DNA of 64,000 bases from a virus, in the IMG/VR virus record IMGVR_UViG_3300023179_000069, positions 18,472-82,471 of that record. One strand, written 5' to 3'. Both the position numbers and the translations under genes were made by a program. Shown piece by piece: positions 36,114 to 41,645 of the stretch; the stretch's first letter is position 1, and the number at the start of each line of letters is the position of its first letter. The notes beneath the pieces are model-generated. The model had not been told where the DNA came from and made no database searches. It was given only the letters and a program-made list of their open reading frames with translations.

Positions 36114-36228
36114 GAGTGGTAGGTAGCGCATCTTAGGATGGATTAGTTACCCAAGCCGGATGAGTCCAAGTGTGAGATAGTTCTCCGACCCATTTGATGC
36201 AGGACTCGGCAAGTTCTACCTACCACTC
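36114..36228 (+). ncRNA. Unassigned structured RNA with 13-bp closing stem and possible pseudoknot
   Basis: GAGTGGTAGGTAG (36114-36126) is the exact complement of CTACCTACCACTC (36216-36228). Inside, GCATC (36128-36132) pairs with GATGC (36196-36200), and GAGTCC (36162-36167) with GGACTC (36202-36207); the order A-B-A'-B' makes a pseudoknot. GAGA/TCTC forms a small hairpin (~36174-36184). It follows tRNA-Ile on the same transcript, directly upstream of an HNH gene. I cannot assign it to a known family. Confidence 0.6.
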
Positions 36229-36258
36229 TCAAGTATGGTAAAATATGAATGAGGACAT

Positions 36259-36756
36259 ATGCGAACTATAACGAAACAGCAAATAGTAGAAACATTAAAG
36301 AGTCGTGATGGTGACTCTTGTTTTATTTGCAAGGAAGAGTTCGTTGATGAATCACCTACTTTAGACCATTGGATTCCATTAGCTCATGGCGGTAGGGATG
36401 AAATAGAAAATCTTAGGCTTGCACATAGAAAATGCAATACGGAAAAAGCAGATAGAATTCCTAATGAAGATGGTACTATTCCTGAGCGGGGAATAAATAG
36501 TTTTGATAGACATAGAATGAAAAGAATGAATAAAAAAAAACTAAAAGAAAAAATATGTCGCGTATGCGAAGATGGAAGACTTTTAGCAAAAGATAATTTA
36601 TGTCGTGTTTGTGGAGCAAGGCCCGGACCAGAACATGCACCACATTACTTAAAAAGACCGTCTAATATTTGTGACCACAATTTAAATTGGTGCTGGGCTT
36701 GCTCAATTGGAATTGTTGATAGAAAATCAGCGTTAGCAAATTTAATGACAGGATGA
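36259..36756 (+). CDS. HNH endonuclease with C-terminal zinc ribbon
   Basis: A 165-residue protein. HNH core: CFICKEEF (~21-28), LDHWIPLAHGG (~35-45), ENLRLAHRKCNTEKADR (~51-67). Two further Cys pairs (CRVCEDG, CRVCGARPG) and CDHNLNWCWAC form C-terminal zinc sites. GAGG (36251-36254) precedes the ATG. It follows the structured RNA, as an HNH remnant also does at 41.3 kb. Likely a homing-type nuclease, though a packaging HNH acting with the terminase is possible by position. Confidence 0.8.
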   Translation: MRTITKQQIVETLKSRDGDSCFICKEEFVDESPTLDHWIPLAHGGRDEIENLRLAHRKCNTEKADRIPNEDGTIPERGINSFDRHRMKRMNKKKLKEKICRVCEDGRLLAKDNLCRVCGARPGPEHAPHYLKRPSNICDHNLNWCWACSIGIVDRKSALANLMTG

Positions 36757-36762
36757 TATAAT
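36733..36762 (+). promoter_or_regulatory. Leaderless extended -10 promoter
   Basis: TTAGCA (36733-36738), an 18-nt spacer and TATAAT (36757-36762), with the HNH stop TGA giving the extended -10. The next ATG (36769) follows after 6 nt and has no Shine-Dalgarno sequence. Confidence 0.6.
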
Positions 36763-36768
36763 AATAAG

Positions 36769-37293
36769 ATGCCATACGAAATTAAGCATGATATTGAGGG
36801 ATGCAGTGGTTATGCCGTAGTTCTTAAAACTACAGGCAAAATTGTTGGTTGTCACAAAACCAAAGATGATGCGACTAAACATCTTATTGCTCTCAAAATA
36901 AATGTAGAAGAAGCAGAAAAAGTAGAAAAAATGCAATTTGGTCATGGGGCAAAAGTACCTTTTAAAATTGAATATAATGTTCCAGATTGTCAGGGTGGAT
37001 GGGGCGTACTTAAAGAAAATAATGGTCAGGTTGTCGGATGCTATACAAGTGAAGAGGAAGCTAAAAAAGCAATTGAAGCACTTGTTGTTCAAGTAGAAGG
37101 ATATGAAGAAAAAGGGCAGGAAGAAAAAGGCATAGAACCACTATCATTTTGGAATGGTTCATTTGCTCCAGTACTTGGCTCAAAAGATCAAGATTCTAGA
37201 TATGTATCAACTTATAATAGTCCACCGCAAAAAGATGGTAAGCCATCTACCGGATATGGAAATAAATCTGGAAAAGGTTTTAATAACCAATAA
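36769..37293 (+). CDS. Two-repeat protein with C-terminal WNGSFAP motif
   Basis: A 174-residue protein with two ~42-residue repeats: PYEIKHDIEGCSG...GKIVGCHKTKDDA and PFKIEYNVPDCQG...GQVVGCYTSEEEA, each beta-beta-alpha with two Cys. The tail has SFWNGSFAPVLG, echoed by SVWGGAFTPVNAYN at the end of the gene at 57029. Probably virion-related by its place after terminase; leaderless start. Function unknown. Confidence 0.55.
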   Translation: MPYEIKHDIEGCSGYAVVLKTTGKIVGCHKTKDDATKHLIALKINVEEAEKVEKMQFGHGAKVPFKIEYNVPDCQGGWGVLKENNGQVVGCYTSEEEAKKAIEALVVQVEGYEEKGQEEKGIEPLSFWNGSFAPVLGSKDQDSRYVSTYNSPPQKDGKPSTGYGNKSGKGFNNQ

Positions 37294-37298
37294 TTTGG

Positions 37299-37304
37299 TA
37301 TAAT
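37299..37304 (+). promoter_or_regulatory. Extended -10 promoter of the endolysin gene
   Basis: TGGTATAAT (TATAAT 37299-37304), no clear -35, then a ~32-nt leader with AAGGAG before the ATG at 37344. Confidence 0.5.
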
Positions 37305-37343
37305 TAATAAGCTCAACAGAGCAAACTAAGGAGAAACAAAAAA

Positions 37344-38060
37344 ATGACAGATAAATCAATTAATGGCTGGGAAGTTATTACTTCACGCTCAGACAAGCGT
37401 TTAAAGATGAAGATTGTTCCCGGTTCGAATGTAAAGCTAACAATGAGGGCAGAGATTCTTCCCCTATTCCTAGCTCTTGCAGCAGATTTCCACAAGGAGG
37501 TAGCACCACTACGCAATGGAGAATGTGGTGCTTATGCATTCCGTAAGGCCCGTCAGGGTGGTGGAGCCTATTCAGACCACAGTTCTGGAACAGCAGTTGA
37601 CCTTAACTGGGGACACGAAGGAGCAATGGGTCCAAATGGTGGAATGAAGTTTATGAATGACGCACAGATTAAGGCTTGTGCTGAAATTCGTAATCGCTAC
37701 AAGGTTGTTATCTGGGGTGGAGACAAGGCCAAGGGTGGGGACTACAAGAGTCCAGCATCTTGGGACCCAATGCATTATGCCCTTAAGCCCGGTGTAACAG
37801 TTGCAGATGTTCAGAAGGTTCTTGCAGAACTAGGAATTGACGCAAATGGCGTTCGTAAGGGTGCAGGCACAAAGAAGCCCGGTCTTGTAACAAAGATTAC
37901 TGCTCCAAAACCAGCACCAGTTGTTAAGCCAGCATATGTAGCGCCTGCAGAAAAGCCAAAGGCAGCAGCTAAGCCTGCTACCGAAAAGCCTGCTGCAGCA
38001 AAGCCCGCAGCAAAGACAGTTGCTAAGCCTGCTGCAAAGCCAAACAAGCCTACTAAGTAG
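37344..38060 (+). CDS. Endolysin, M15/VanY-type peptidase with cationic tail
   Basis: A 238-residue protein. The peptidase carries SDHSSGTAVDLNW (His79, Asp86) and WDPMHYAL (~139-146), the Zn ligands of M15 D-Ala-D-Ala or L-Ala-D-Glu peptidases. Residues ~175-238 are a Pro/Ala/Lys repeat tail (KPAAAKPAAK) that may bind the anionic wall. Strong ribosome-binding site, own promoter and AAG/GCA-rich codons unlike the AT-rich neighbours suggest high late expression. No signal peptide, so it needs a holin. Confidence 0.85.
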   Translation: MTDKSINGWEVITSRSDKRLKMKIVPGSNVKLTMRAEILPLFLALAADFHKEVAPLRNGECGAYAFRKARQGGGAYSDHSSGTAVDLNWGHEGAMGPNGGMKFMNDAQIKACAEIRNRYKVVIWGGDKAKGGDYKSPASWDPMHYALKPGVTVADVQKVLAELGIDANGVRKGAGTKKPGLVTKITAPKPAPVVKPAYVAPAEKPKAAAKPATEKPAAAKPAAKTVAKPAAKPNKPTK

Positions 38061-38067
38061 GCTTGTT
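38043..38067 (+). terminator. Perfect 11-bp hairpin at the end of the endolysin gene
   Basis: AACAAGCCTAC (38043-38053), loop TAA, GTAGGCTTGTT (38057-38067). It contains the stop codon and has only a weak T-run, so it may act as terminator, RNA 3'-end stabiliser or tRNA-processing signal. Confidence 0.6.
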
Positions 38068-38069
38068 CC

Positions 38070-38140
38070 GCGACTGTTGCATAATGGTAGTGCCTCTGCC
38101 TTCCAAGCAGATAGTGCCAGTTCGATTCTGGTCAGTCGCT
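38070..38140 (+). tRNA. tRNA-Gly(UCC)
   Basis: Acceptor GCGACTG / CAGTCGC, anticodon stem TCTGC / GCAGA with loop CTTCCAA (anticodon TCC), T-loop TTCGATT. Discriminator T; CCA not encoded. It reads GGA, the preferred Gly codon of the AT-rich genes. Confidence 0.9.
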
Positions 38141-38165
38141 CAAATTTAATTGTTAGGAGGTTAAT

Positions 38166-38522
38166 ATGCCAGAAACATATACACCAACGGATGCTATGGC
38201 TTCTGCTGCCAAAAGAGCTCTCAAATGGAAAGAAGAGGGAAAGGCAACAGGGGCAGGAACAGCCGTAGGATGGACTAGGGCAAACCAGCTTGCTAAAAAG
38301 CAACCACTTTCTCTAGATACAGTTAAAAGAATGTATTCTTTCTTTTCTCGTCATGAAGTAGACAAGAAGGGCAAAGGATTCAATTCCGGAGAAGAAGGTT
38401 TTCCATCAAATGGAAGAATCATGTGGGAAGCTTGGGGTGGAGACGCAGGATATTCTTGGTCAAAGTCCATAGTTAACAGAATGCAAAAAAATTGGGAAGG
38501 CTCGGCATTTTCCTTTAAATAA
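38166..38522 (+). CDS. Conserved phage protein (RMxxFFxRHxxDK...WGGDAGYSW family)
   Basis: A 118-residue basic protein with an AGGAGG ribosome-binding site. It has the motif series AAKRALKWKEE, VGWTRANQLA, RMYSFFSRHEVDKKG and GRIMWEAWGGDAGYSWS, a widely distributed phage module that also occurs fused to head proteins. Its role is not known to me. Confidence 0.6.
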   Translation: MPETYTPTDAMASAAKRALKWKEEGKATGAGTAVGWTRANQLAKKQPLSLDTVKRMYSFFSRHEVDKKGKGFNSGEEGFPSNGRIMWEAWGGDAGYSWSKSIVNRMQKNWEGSAFSFK

Positions 38523-38537
38523 GTAATATTTCCGTGA

Positions 38538-38543
38538 TATAAT
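38538..38543 (+). promoter_or_regulatory. Extended -10 box upstream of the secreted-protein gene
   Basis: TGATATAAT (TATAAT 38538-38543) with a weak TTTAAA -35 at 18 nt. ACGGAG follows within 12 nt. Confidence 0.45.
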
Positions 38544-38564
38544 TAAATTACGGAGATGAAAGGT

Positions 38565-39185
38565 TTGAAAAAACTATTAAAAACAACACAAATAGCATTG
38601 TTTATATCAATGTTATCTGTGTTGTTTTTTTCTTCTAAGTCGCAAGCAGTTTATTATAAATGTTTCAAAGAAAATATTCAATTAGGAAATGAATTACTTA
38701 CATGGAATCGTTGTAAAACTATTGAGGATTCTGCAACGCCAACTATTTCTGACAGCCCCATTGATCCTGAGCCAGAATATACTGAGTATACGCTCTCTCC
38801 CGATCCTTCTCCCAGCCAGTCTTTTCTTTCTCCTGAACCTTCTGTCTTACCAAGTGTGACATCGCTGCCAACATTAACTGTTCCATCGGAACCCCCTTCT
38901 TCAATTCCCATTGTAACACAAGATGTGAATTTAGTCACATTGGAAAATGGTGTGGAATTAAATAAAAAAGATGCAGAAAATGTTGAAATTTTACAATCTC
39001 CTGAACAATTAGCAGCATTAATTGTTATTAATCCCATCAAAGCATTAAAAGTTTTAAGTTCCGTTGGAAAAGATTTGCCTCCTAAAAAAAGAAAACAAAC
39101 ACAACAAGTTGTATTTCCAACAATTATAGTTTCATCAGTAATTGGTAATACAACAAGTATGCTAATAAAGAGGAGAGTAAAATGA
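38565..39185 (+). CDS. Secreted Pro/Ser-rich protein of the lysis region
   Basis: About 206 residues from TTG 38565, which has GGAG at a proper distance; ATG 38556 in frame is too close to it. Signal peptide (~8-26, ending SKSQAV), a Pro/Ser/Thr/Glu-rich linker with SPDPSPSQS and LPSVTSLP repeats (~70-125), then a C-terminal hydrophobic strand and basic end. Probably spans or sits outside the membrane during lysis. Confidence 0.55.
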   Translation: MKKLLKTTQIALFISMLSVLFFSSKSQAVYYKCFKENIQLGNELLTWNRCKTIEDSATPTISDSPIDPEPEYTEYTLSPDPSPSQSFLSPEPSVLPSVTSLPTLTVPSEPPSSIPIVTQDVNLVTLENGVELNKKDAENVEILQSPEQLAALIVINPIKALKVLSSVGKDLPPKKRKQTQQVVFPTIIVSSVIGNTTSMLIKRRVK

Positions 39186-39382
39186 AAAAAATCTGGTCTT
39201 GGATAAAAGATATTTTTGTTGAAACTCTTAATCAAACATTTACACTATTAGGTTTCTTTACAGCATGGGTATTGCTTGAAGGAAGTGCCAGAACCGTTAT
39301 AGGCTATTCAATATTAATAGCTCTAACAATCTGGCTATTAAGTCTTAGAGTAAGGGAGGGTGATGACGATGGAAAGAATTAA
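39182..39382 (+). CDS. Small membrane protein (possible holin)
   Basis: A 66-residue protein with two hydrophobic segments (~17-34 and ~38-54) and charged ends. ATGA overlap upstream and overlap downstream with another membrane protein, as in dual-holin cassettes. Confidence 0.55.
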   Translation: MKKIWSWIKDIFVETLNQTFTLLGFFTAWVLLEGSARTVIGYSILIALTIWLLSLRVREGDDDGKN

Positions 39383-39605
39383 AAAATTTTTGTTAAGAAT
39401 TCTTGCCACATTTGTTGCTACTGCTTTAAGCATTGTAGGAGCAGGAGCAATTGCTGGCATTGAAGTGGTAAAATCAGCAATAATTGCAGGAATTGCTGGA
39501 GTTGCAACTGTTATTGAAGATTTAGCAAGAAATTATATGAAAAAGGGAGAATTGACAGATGAAGATATTGATGATGCTTTCAATTCAGTAGACGAAGAAG
39601 TATAA
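39369..39605 (+). CDS. Holin-like membrane protein
   Basis: A 78-residue protein (ATG 39369; GTG 39360 is an alternative). Basic start MERIKKFLLR, two Gly/Ala-rich membrane segments (~9-28, ~32-49), then an acidic tail (TDEDIDDAFNSVDEE). This profile fits class II holins; it lies 1.3 kb after the endolysin. The stop TAA is embedded in a TATAAT box. Confidence 0.6.
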   Translation: MERIKKFLLRILATFVATALSIVGAGAIAGIEVVKSAIIAGIAGVATVIEDLARNYMKKGELTDEDIDDAFNSVDEEV

Positions 39606-39616
39606 TAATGTATAAT
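39601..39616 (+). promoter_or_regulatory. Tandem TATAAT boxes upstream of a leader terminator
   Basis: TATAAT at 39601-39606 and 39611-39616. A transcript from the second would start just before the hairpin at 39627. No clear -35. Confidence 0.4.
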
Positions 39617-39626
39617 ATATATAAAG

Positions 39627-39650
39627 CAAGGGGCTTTTGCCCCTTGTTTT
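39627..39650 (+). terminator. Rho-independent terminator / possible attenuator
   Basis: CAAGGGGC (39627-39634), loop TTTT, GCCCCTTG (39639-39646), then TTTT. It ends the holin transcript, yet lies between TATAAT boxes and the ribosome-binding site of the gene at 39668. Confidence 0.85.
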
Positions 39651-39667
39651 ATATTAAAGGAGAAAAT

Positions 39668-39799
39668 ATGGGAAAGCATCATGATAAAGTTTTAGCAGCA
39701 TTAGAAATTAGAAAAAAGAATGCTCCGGACAAGCCCGGATTTAATAAGCCGGGTAGCATGAATAAGCGCAAGACTGGTTATGTAAAGCGTAGGAAGTAA
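39668..39799 (+). CDS. 43-residue basic protein
   Basis: ATG 39668 after AAAGGAG. Very basic (MGKHHDKVLAALEIRKKN, ending GYVKRRK) with GF-x-KPG repeats. Possibly a nucleic-acid-binding or head-decoration peptide; no family recognised. Confidence 0.55.
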   Translation: MGKHHDKVLAALEIRKKNAPDKPGFNKPGSMNKRKTGYVKRRK

Positions 39800-39801
39800 G
39801 G

Positions 39802-39807
39802 TATAAT
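39802..39807 (+). promoter_or_regulatory. Leaderless promoter of the Dps gene
   Basis: TATAAT at 39802-39807; the ATG at 39815 follows after 7 nt without a Shine-Dalgarno sequence. The -35 is weak. Confidence 0.5.
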
Positions 39808-39814
39808 ATAAATT

Positions 39815-40264
39815 ATGAATGAATTAATTATTAAACTCAGACAACTACAGGCCAATGCCTTTCAAATGTATGCTCAGGCACACGGATACCACTGGAATGT
39901 AGAGGGTATGCTGTTTAAAGAACTTCATGCATTCTTTCTAGAAATTTATGAAGATGTATTTGATTCTATTGATCCAATTTCAGAGAATCTTAGAAAGCTT
40001 GATTCATTCGCCCCATTTGGAGCAGCCGCATGGCATCACAATGCCACAATTTCTATTAATGATTCAGAGGAACTTGATCCAATTACAATGCTTACTGAAT
40101 TATATAAGACAAATGATCTTTTGATTACAGAATTAAAAGACATTTTTAATGTTGCAGATTCAGCAAATGAGCAGGGCATTGCTAATTTTATTGCAGAGCG
40201 CATTGATCAGCATCAATTCTGGCGTTGGCAAATTAAAGCCACGCTTAAAAAAGTCGTAATTTGA
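39815..40264 (+). CDS. dps: Dps-like ferritin (DNA protection / iron storage)
   Basis: A 149-residue four-helix protein with the Dps ferroxidase pattern in exact spacing: His26 (YHWNVEG), His38 (ELHAF), Asp53 and Glu57 (DSIDPISE). Dps dodecamers oxidise Fe(II) with peroxide and bind DNA. In a phage it may protect DNA in the infected cell. Leaderless promoter upstream. Confidence 0.88.
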   Translation: MNELIIKLRQLQANAFQMYAQAHGYHWNVEGMLFKELHAFFLEIYEDVFDSIDPISENLRKLDSFAPFGAAAWHHNATISINDSEELDPITMLTELYKTNDLLITELKDIFNVADSANEQGIANFIAERIDQHQFWRWQIKATLKKVVI

Positions 40265-40290
40265 CAAATAAATAATTAATACGCTAATAT
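40261..40290 (+). promoter_or_regulatory. Promoter of the Arg-like/Asn tRNA pair
   Basis: TTGACA (40261-40266), an 18-nt spacer and TAATAT (40285-40290), starting at the last codons of dps. The first RNA element begins 11 nt later. Confidence 0.7.
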
Positions 40291-40301
40291 AGTTCTTATA
40301 C

Positions 40302-40378
40302 CCCTCCGTATCTCCTGTCGCTTCTAACGACTTGAAAGAGTAATTGGATACATGCAGGTTCGATTCCTGTCGGGGGGA
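40302..40378 (+). tRNA. tRNA-Arg(UCU)-like element with rearranged D/anticodon region
   Basis: A canonical acceptor CCCTCCG / CGGGGGG (one T:G) and T-arm GCAGG-TTCGATT-CCTGT with discriminator A. Between them a GTCG-CTTCTAA-CGAC arm offers anticodon TCT, but it starts only 8 nt after the acceptor, leaving no D-arm in the normal place; a D-loop-like AATTGGATA comes after it. GTATC (40308-40312) can pair with GATAC (40347-40351). It may be a degenerate, permuted or tRNA-like structure. Confidence 0.5.
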
Positions 40379-40388
40379 CTAAAAACAA

Positions 40389-40460
40389 TGGCGCATAGCT
40401 CAACGGCAGAGCATCCGACTGTTAATCGGAGGGTTGAAAGTTCGAATCTTTCTGTGCCAG
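40389..40460 (+). tRNA. tRNA-Asn(GUU)
   Basis: Acceptor TGGCGCA / TGTGCCA, D-arm with AACGGCAGAGC, anticodon stem TCCGA / TCGGA with loop CTGTTAA (anticodon GTT), T-arm GAAAG-TTCGAAT-CTTTC. Discriminator G. Confidence 0.92.
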
Positions 40461-40472
40461 CAGGGAGAGCAA

Positions 40473-40649
40473 ATGAAACAAAAAATACTTAGATCGTTGG
40501 CTATTGCATCAATAATTTTTATATCTTTTGAACTTTTGGTAACACCAATACTTCAACAAAGATCTCAAATTATTGGTGCAAATCAACTTTCTAATAGGTT
40601 TAAAATTGCCAATTTCGATTCTTGTATCGCCAACCACTTTGACAAATAA
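40473..40649 (+). CDS. 58-residue membrane or exported protein
   Basis: ATG 40473 after GGGAG. One N-terminal hydrophobic segment (~7-25, LAIASIIFISFELLVTPIL) after a basic MKQKILRS, then a polar tail with one Cys. Could be a membrane peptide or secreted factor. It is read from the same transcript as tRNA-Asn. Confidence 0.5.
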   Translation: MKQKILRSLAIASIIFISFELLVTPILQQRSQIIGANQLSNRFKIANFDSCIANHFDK

Positions 40650-40668
40650 TTAAATATTGTGTTAGAAT
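40639..40668 (+). promoter_or_regulatory. Promoter of the hsp20 gene
   Basis: TTGACA (40639-40644), an 18-nt spacer and TAGAAT (40663-40668), then a ~50-nt leader with AAAAGGAG before the ATG at 40726. Confidence 0.7.
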
Positions 40669-40725
40669 ATAACAGCAACGCCGAAATGGGTTGCATTCTA
40701 ATTACTAGCTGAAAAGGAGTAAATT

Positions 40726-41244
40726 ATGGTTACATATTATAATGAACATAAAGGTACAGCAGATTACAAGAACCCCAAGGATTGGGGTTCATCAGCATTG
40801 AATCCATATGTTAGCTCTAGAGATGATGTTTTTCCTTCTCTAGCATCAGTAACTTTGCCTAAAATGTTAAATAACTGGTTGGGATTCGATTCTCTTTTCA
40901 ATCGTTTATTGACTCTTGATGAAGGTACTACTTCATATCCACCATTTAATGTTATTAAGATTTCAGACAATGAATTTGAGGTTCAGATTGCTGCGGCGGG
41001 ATTCGATAAAAATAACTTGACGGTAACAGAAGAAAATGGTACTCTTATTATATCTGGTGAGAATGATTCTGATAAAGCAGAATATATCTACAAGGGAATT
41101 GGCTTGCGTAAGTTCACAAAGCGTTTTGCATTGTCAGAGCATATGAGTGTCAAGGAGACATGGTACGATAATGGAATTCTTGTCGTATCAGTTATTCGTG
41201 ATGTTCCAGAGGCTTTGAAGCCTAAGACATTTAAGATTAAGTAA
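40726..41244 (+). CDS. Small heat-shock protein (Hsp20/IbpA type)
   Basis: A 172-residue protein. Residues ~65-165 form an alpha-crystallin domain: PPFNVIKISDNEFEVQIAAA, then GTLIISGEN and a C-terminal GILVVSV motif. Hsp20 proteins hold unfolded proteins in an ATP-independent way; phages may use them for virion assembly. It has its own promoter and strong ribosome-binding site. Confidence 0.85.
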   Translation: MVTYYNEHKGTADYKNPKDWGSSALNPYVSSRDDVFPSLASVTLPKMLNNWLGFDSLFNRLLTLDEGTTSYPPFNVIKISDNEFEVQIAAAGFDKNNLTVTEENGTLIISGENDSDKAEYIYKGIGLRKFTKRFALSEHMSVKETWYDNGILVVSVIRDVPEALKPKTFKIK

Positions 41245-41253
41245 TGGTCAGGT

Positions 41254-41259
41254 TATAAT
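41254..41259 (+). promoter_or_regulatory. -10-like TATAAT before the tRNA 3' half
   Basis: TATAAT at 41254-41259, 10 nt after hsp20. A transcript would begin near 41266, exactly at the tRNA 3'-half sequence. No clear -35. Confidence 0.35.
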
Positions 41260-41265
41260 AATAAG

Positions 41266-41295
41266 GTCATGGGTTCAAATCCCATCCCCGCCACT
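41266..41295 (+). other. Isolated tRNA 3' half (T-arm plus acceptor strand)
   Basis: ATGGG-TTCAAAT-CCCAT is a canonical T-arm, followed by CCCCGCC and A as an acceptor 3' strand. No matching 5' strand (GGCGGGG) lies upstream or nearby. It may be a decayed tRNA, half of a split/permuted tRNA, or a copy of a host tRNA 3' end such as an attachment-site core. Confidence 0.55.
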
Positions 41296-41296
41296 A

Positions 41297-41402
41297 GGCG
41301 CTGTCCATTCCATTGAATGGTAACAGTCCCTTGCTGCTGGTAGTAGGGAATGCGCTGTTTAAGCCATGCGAGTGCTTACGCAGACAGCGCCCTACTACCA
41401 GC
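41297..41402 (+). ncRNA. Unassigned structured RNA with alternative stems
   Basis: A long nested hairpin: GCTGGTAGTAGG (41336-41347) with CCTACTACCAGC (41391-41402), GCGCTGT (41352-41358) with ACAGCGC (41384-41390), and TAAGC with GCTTA. Upstream GGCGCTGTC (41297-41305) is an exact complement of GACAGCGCC (41383-41391), so a competing pseudoknot-like fold exists. A 6-bp hairpin CCATTC/GAATGG lies between. Like the RNA at 36.1 kb it has GGTAG/CTACC ends and an AAGCC..ATG..GAGT core. It overlaps an HNH remnant. Confidence 0.5.
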
Positions 41403-41565
41403 CCCAGCTATATCAGGAAATAAAAGAGATAATATTTCAAGATTGAAAGCAATTAGTAAAAGTGCAGTAATTGAAGAAATAAAAAAATGTGAAGTAAGAT
41501 GTGCAAATTGTCATAGAAGAAAAACTGCAAAACAATTTGGGTGGGACAAAATCTCGCCCCTATAG
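41350..41565 (+). pseudogene. HNH endonuclease remnant
   Basis: The open frame encodes 71 residues, of which only the C-terminal ~40 look protein-like: VIEEIKKCEVRCANCHRRKTA is the end of a common small HNH nuclease (second zinc half and final His). The N-terminal part comes from the structured RNA region, so the catalytic centre is missing. It ends inside tRNA-Thr. Confidence 0.6.
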
Positions 41566-41626
41566 CATAAAAGAAATGCACCTGTCTTGTAAACAGGAGA
41601 AGAGGGAGCGTTACCTTCTAGGGGCT
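41556..41626 (+). tRNA. tRNA-Thr(UGU) with non-canonical D and T loops
   Basis: Acceptor GCCCCTA / TAGGGGC, D-stem GCAT / ATGC with loop AAAAGAA lacking the usual GG, anticodon stem CCTGT / ACAGG with loop CTTGTAA (anticodon TGT), and T-stem GAGGG / CCTTC with loop AGCGTTA instead of TTCRANY. The cloverleaf is intact but the D-loop/T-loop contact residues are absent. Confidence 0.7.
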
Positions 41627-41645
41627 CTTAGGAAAGAAGGTAAAA

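Noticed and set aside
36155-36215. Possible hammerhead or twister ribozyme in the 36.1 kb RNA
   Set aside because: GGATGAGTCC and CCCAAGCC recall parts of both, but CUGAUGA is mutated, GAAA is absent and the required stem order does not fit. Left as unassigned RNA.
38678-39235. 185-residue antisense open frame on the minus strand
   Set aside because: It is the shadow of the Pro/Ser-rich secreted-protein gene on the plus strand, has no ribosome-binding site or family-like sequence and would conflict with three coupled plus genes.
41266-41295. Confirmed attP site for lysogeny
   Set aside because: The tRNA half is suggestive, but no integrase, excisionase or repressor of a temperate phage is recognisable in the window.
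36112-41402. Group I introns in tRNA genes
   Set aside because: Neither structured RNA interrupts a tRNA with two matching exons, and clear P7 R/S elements were not found.
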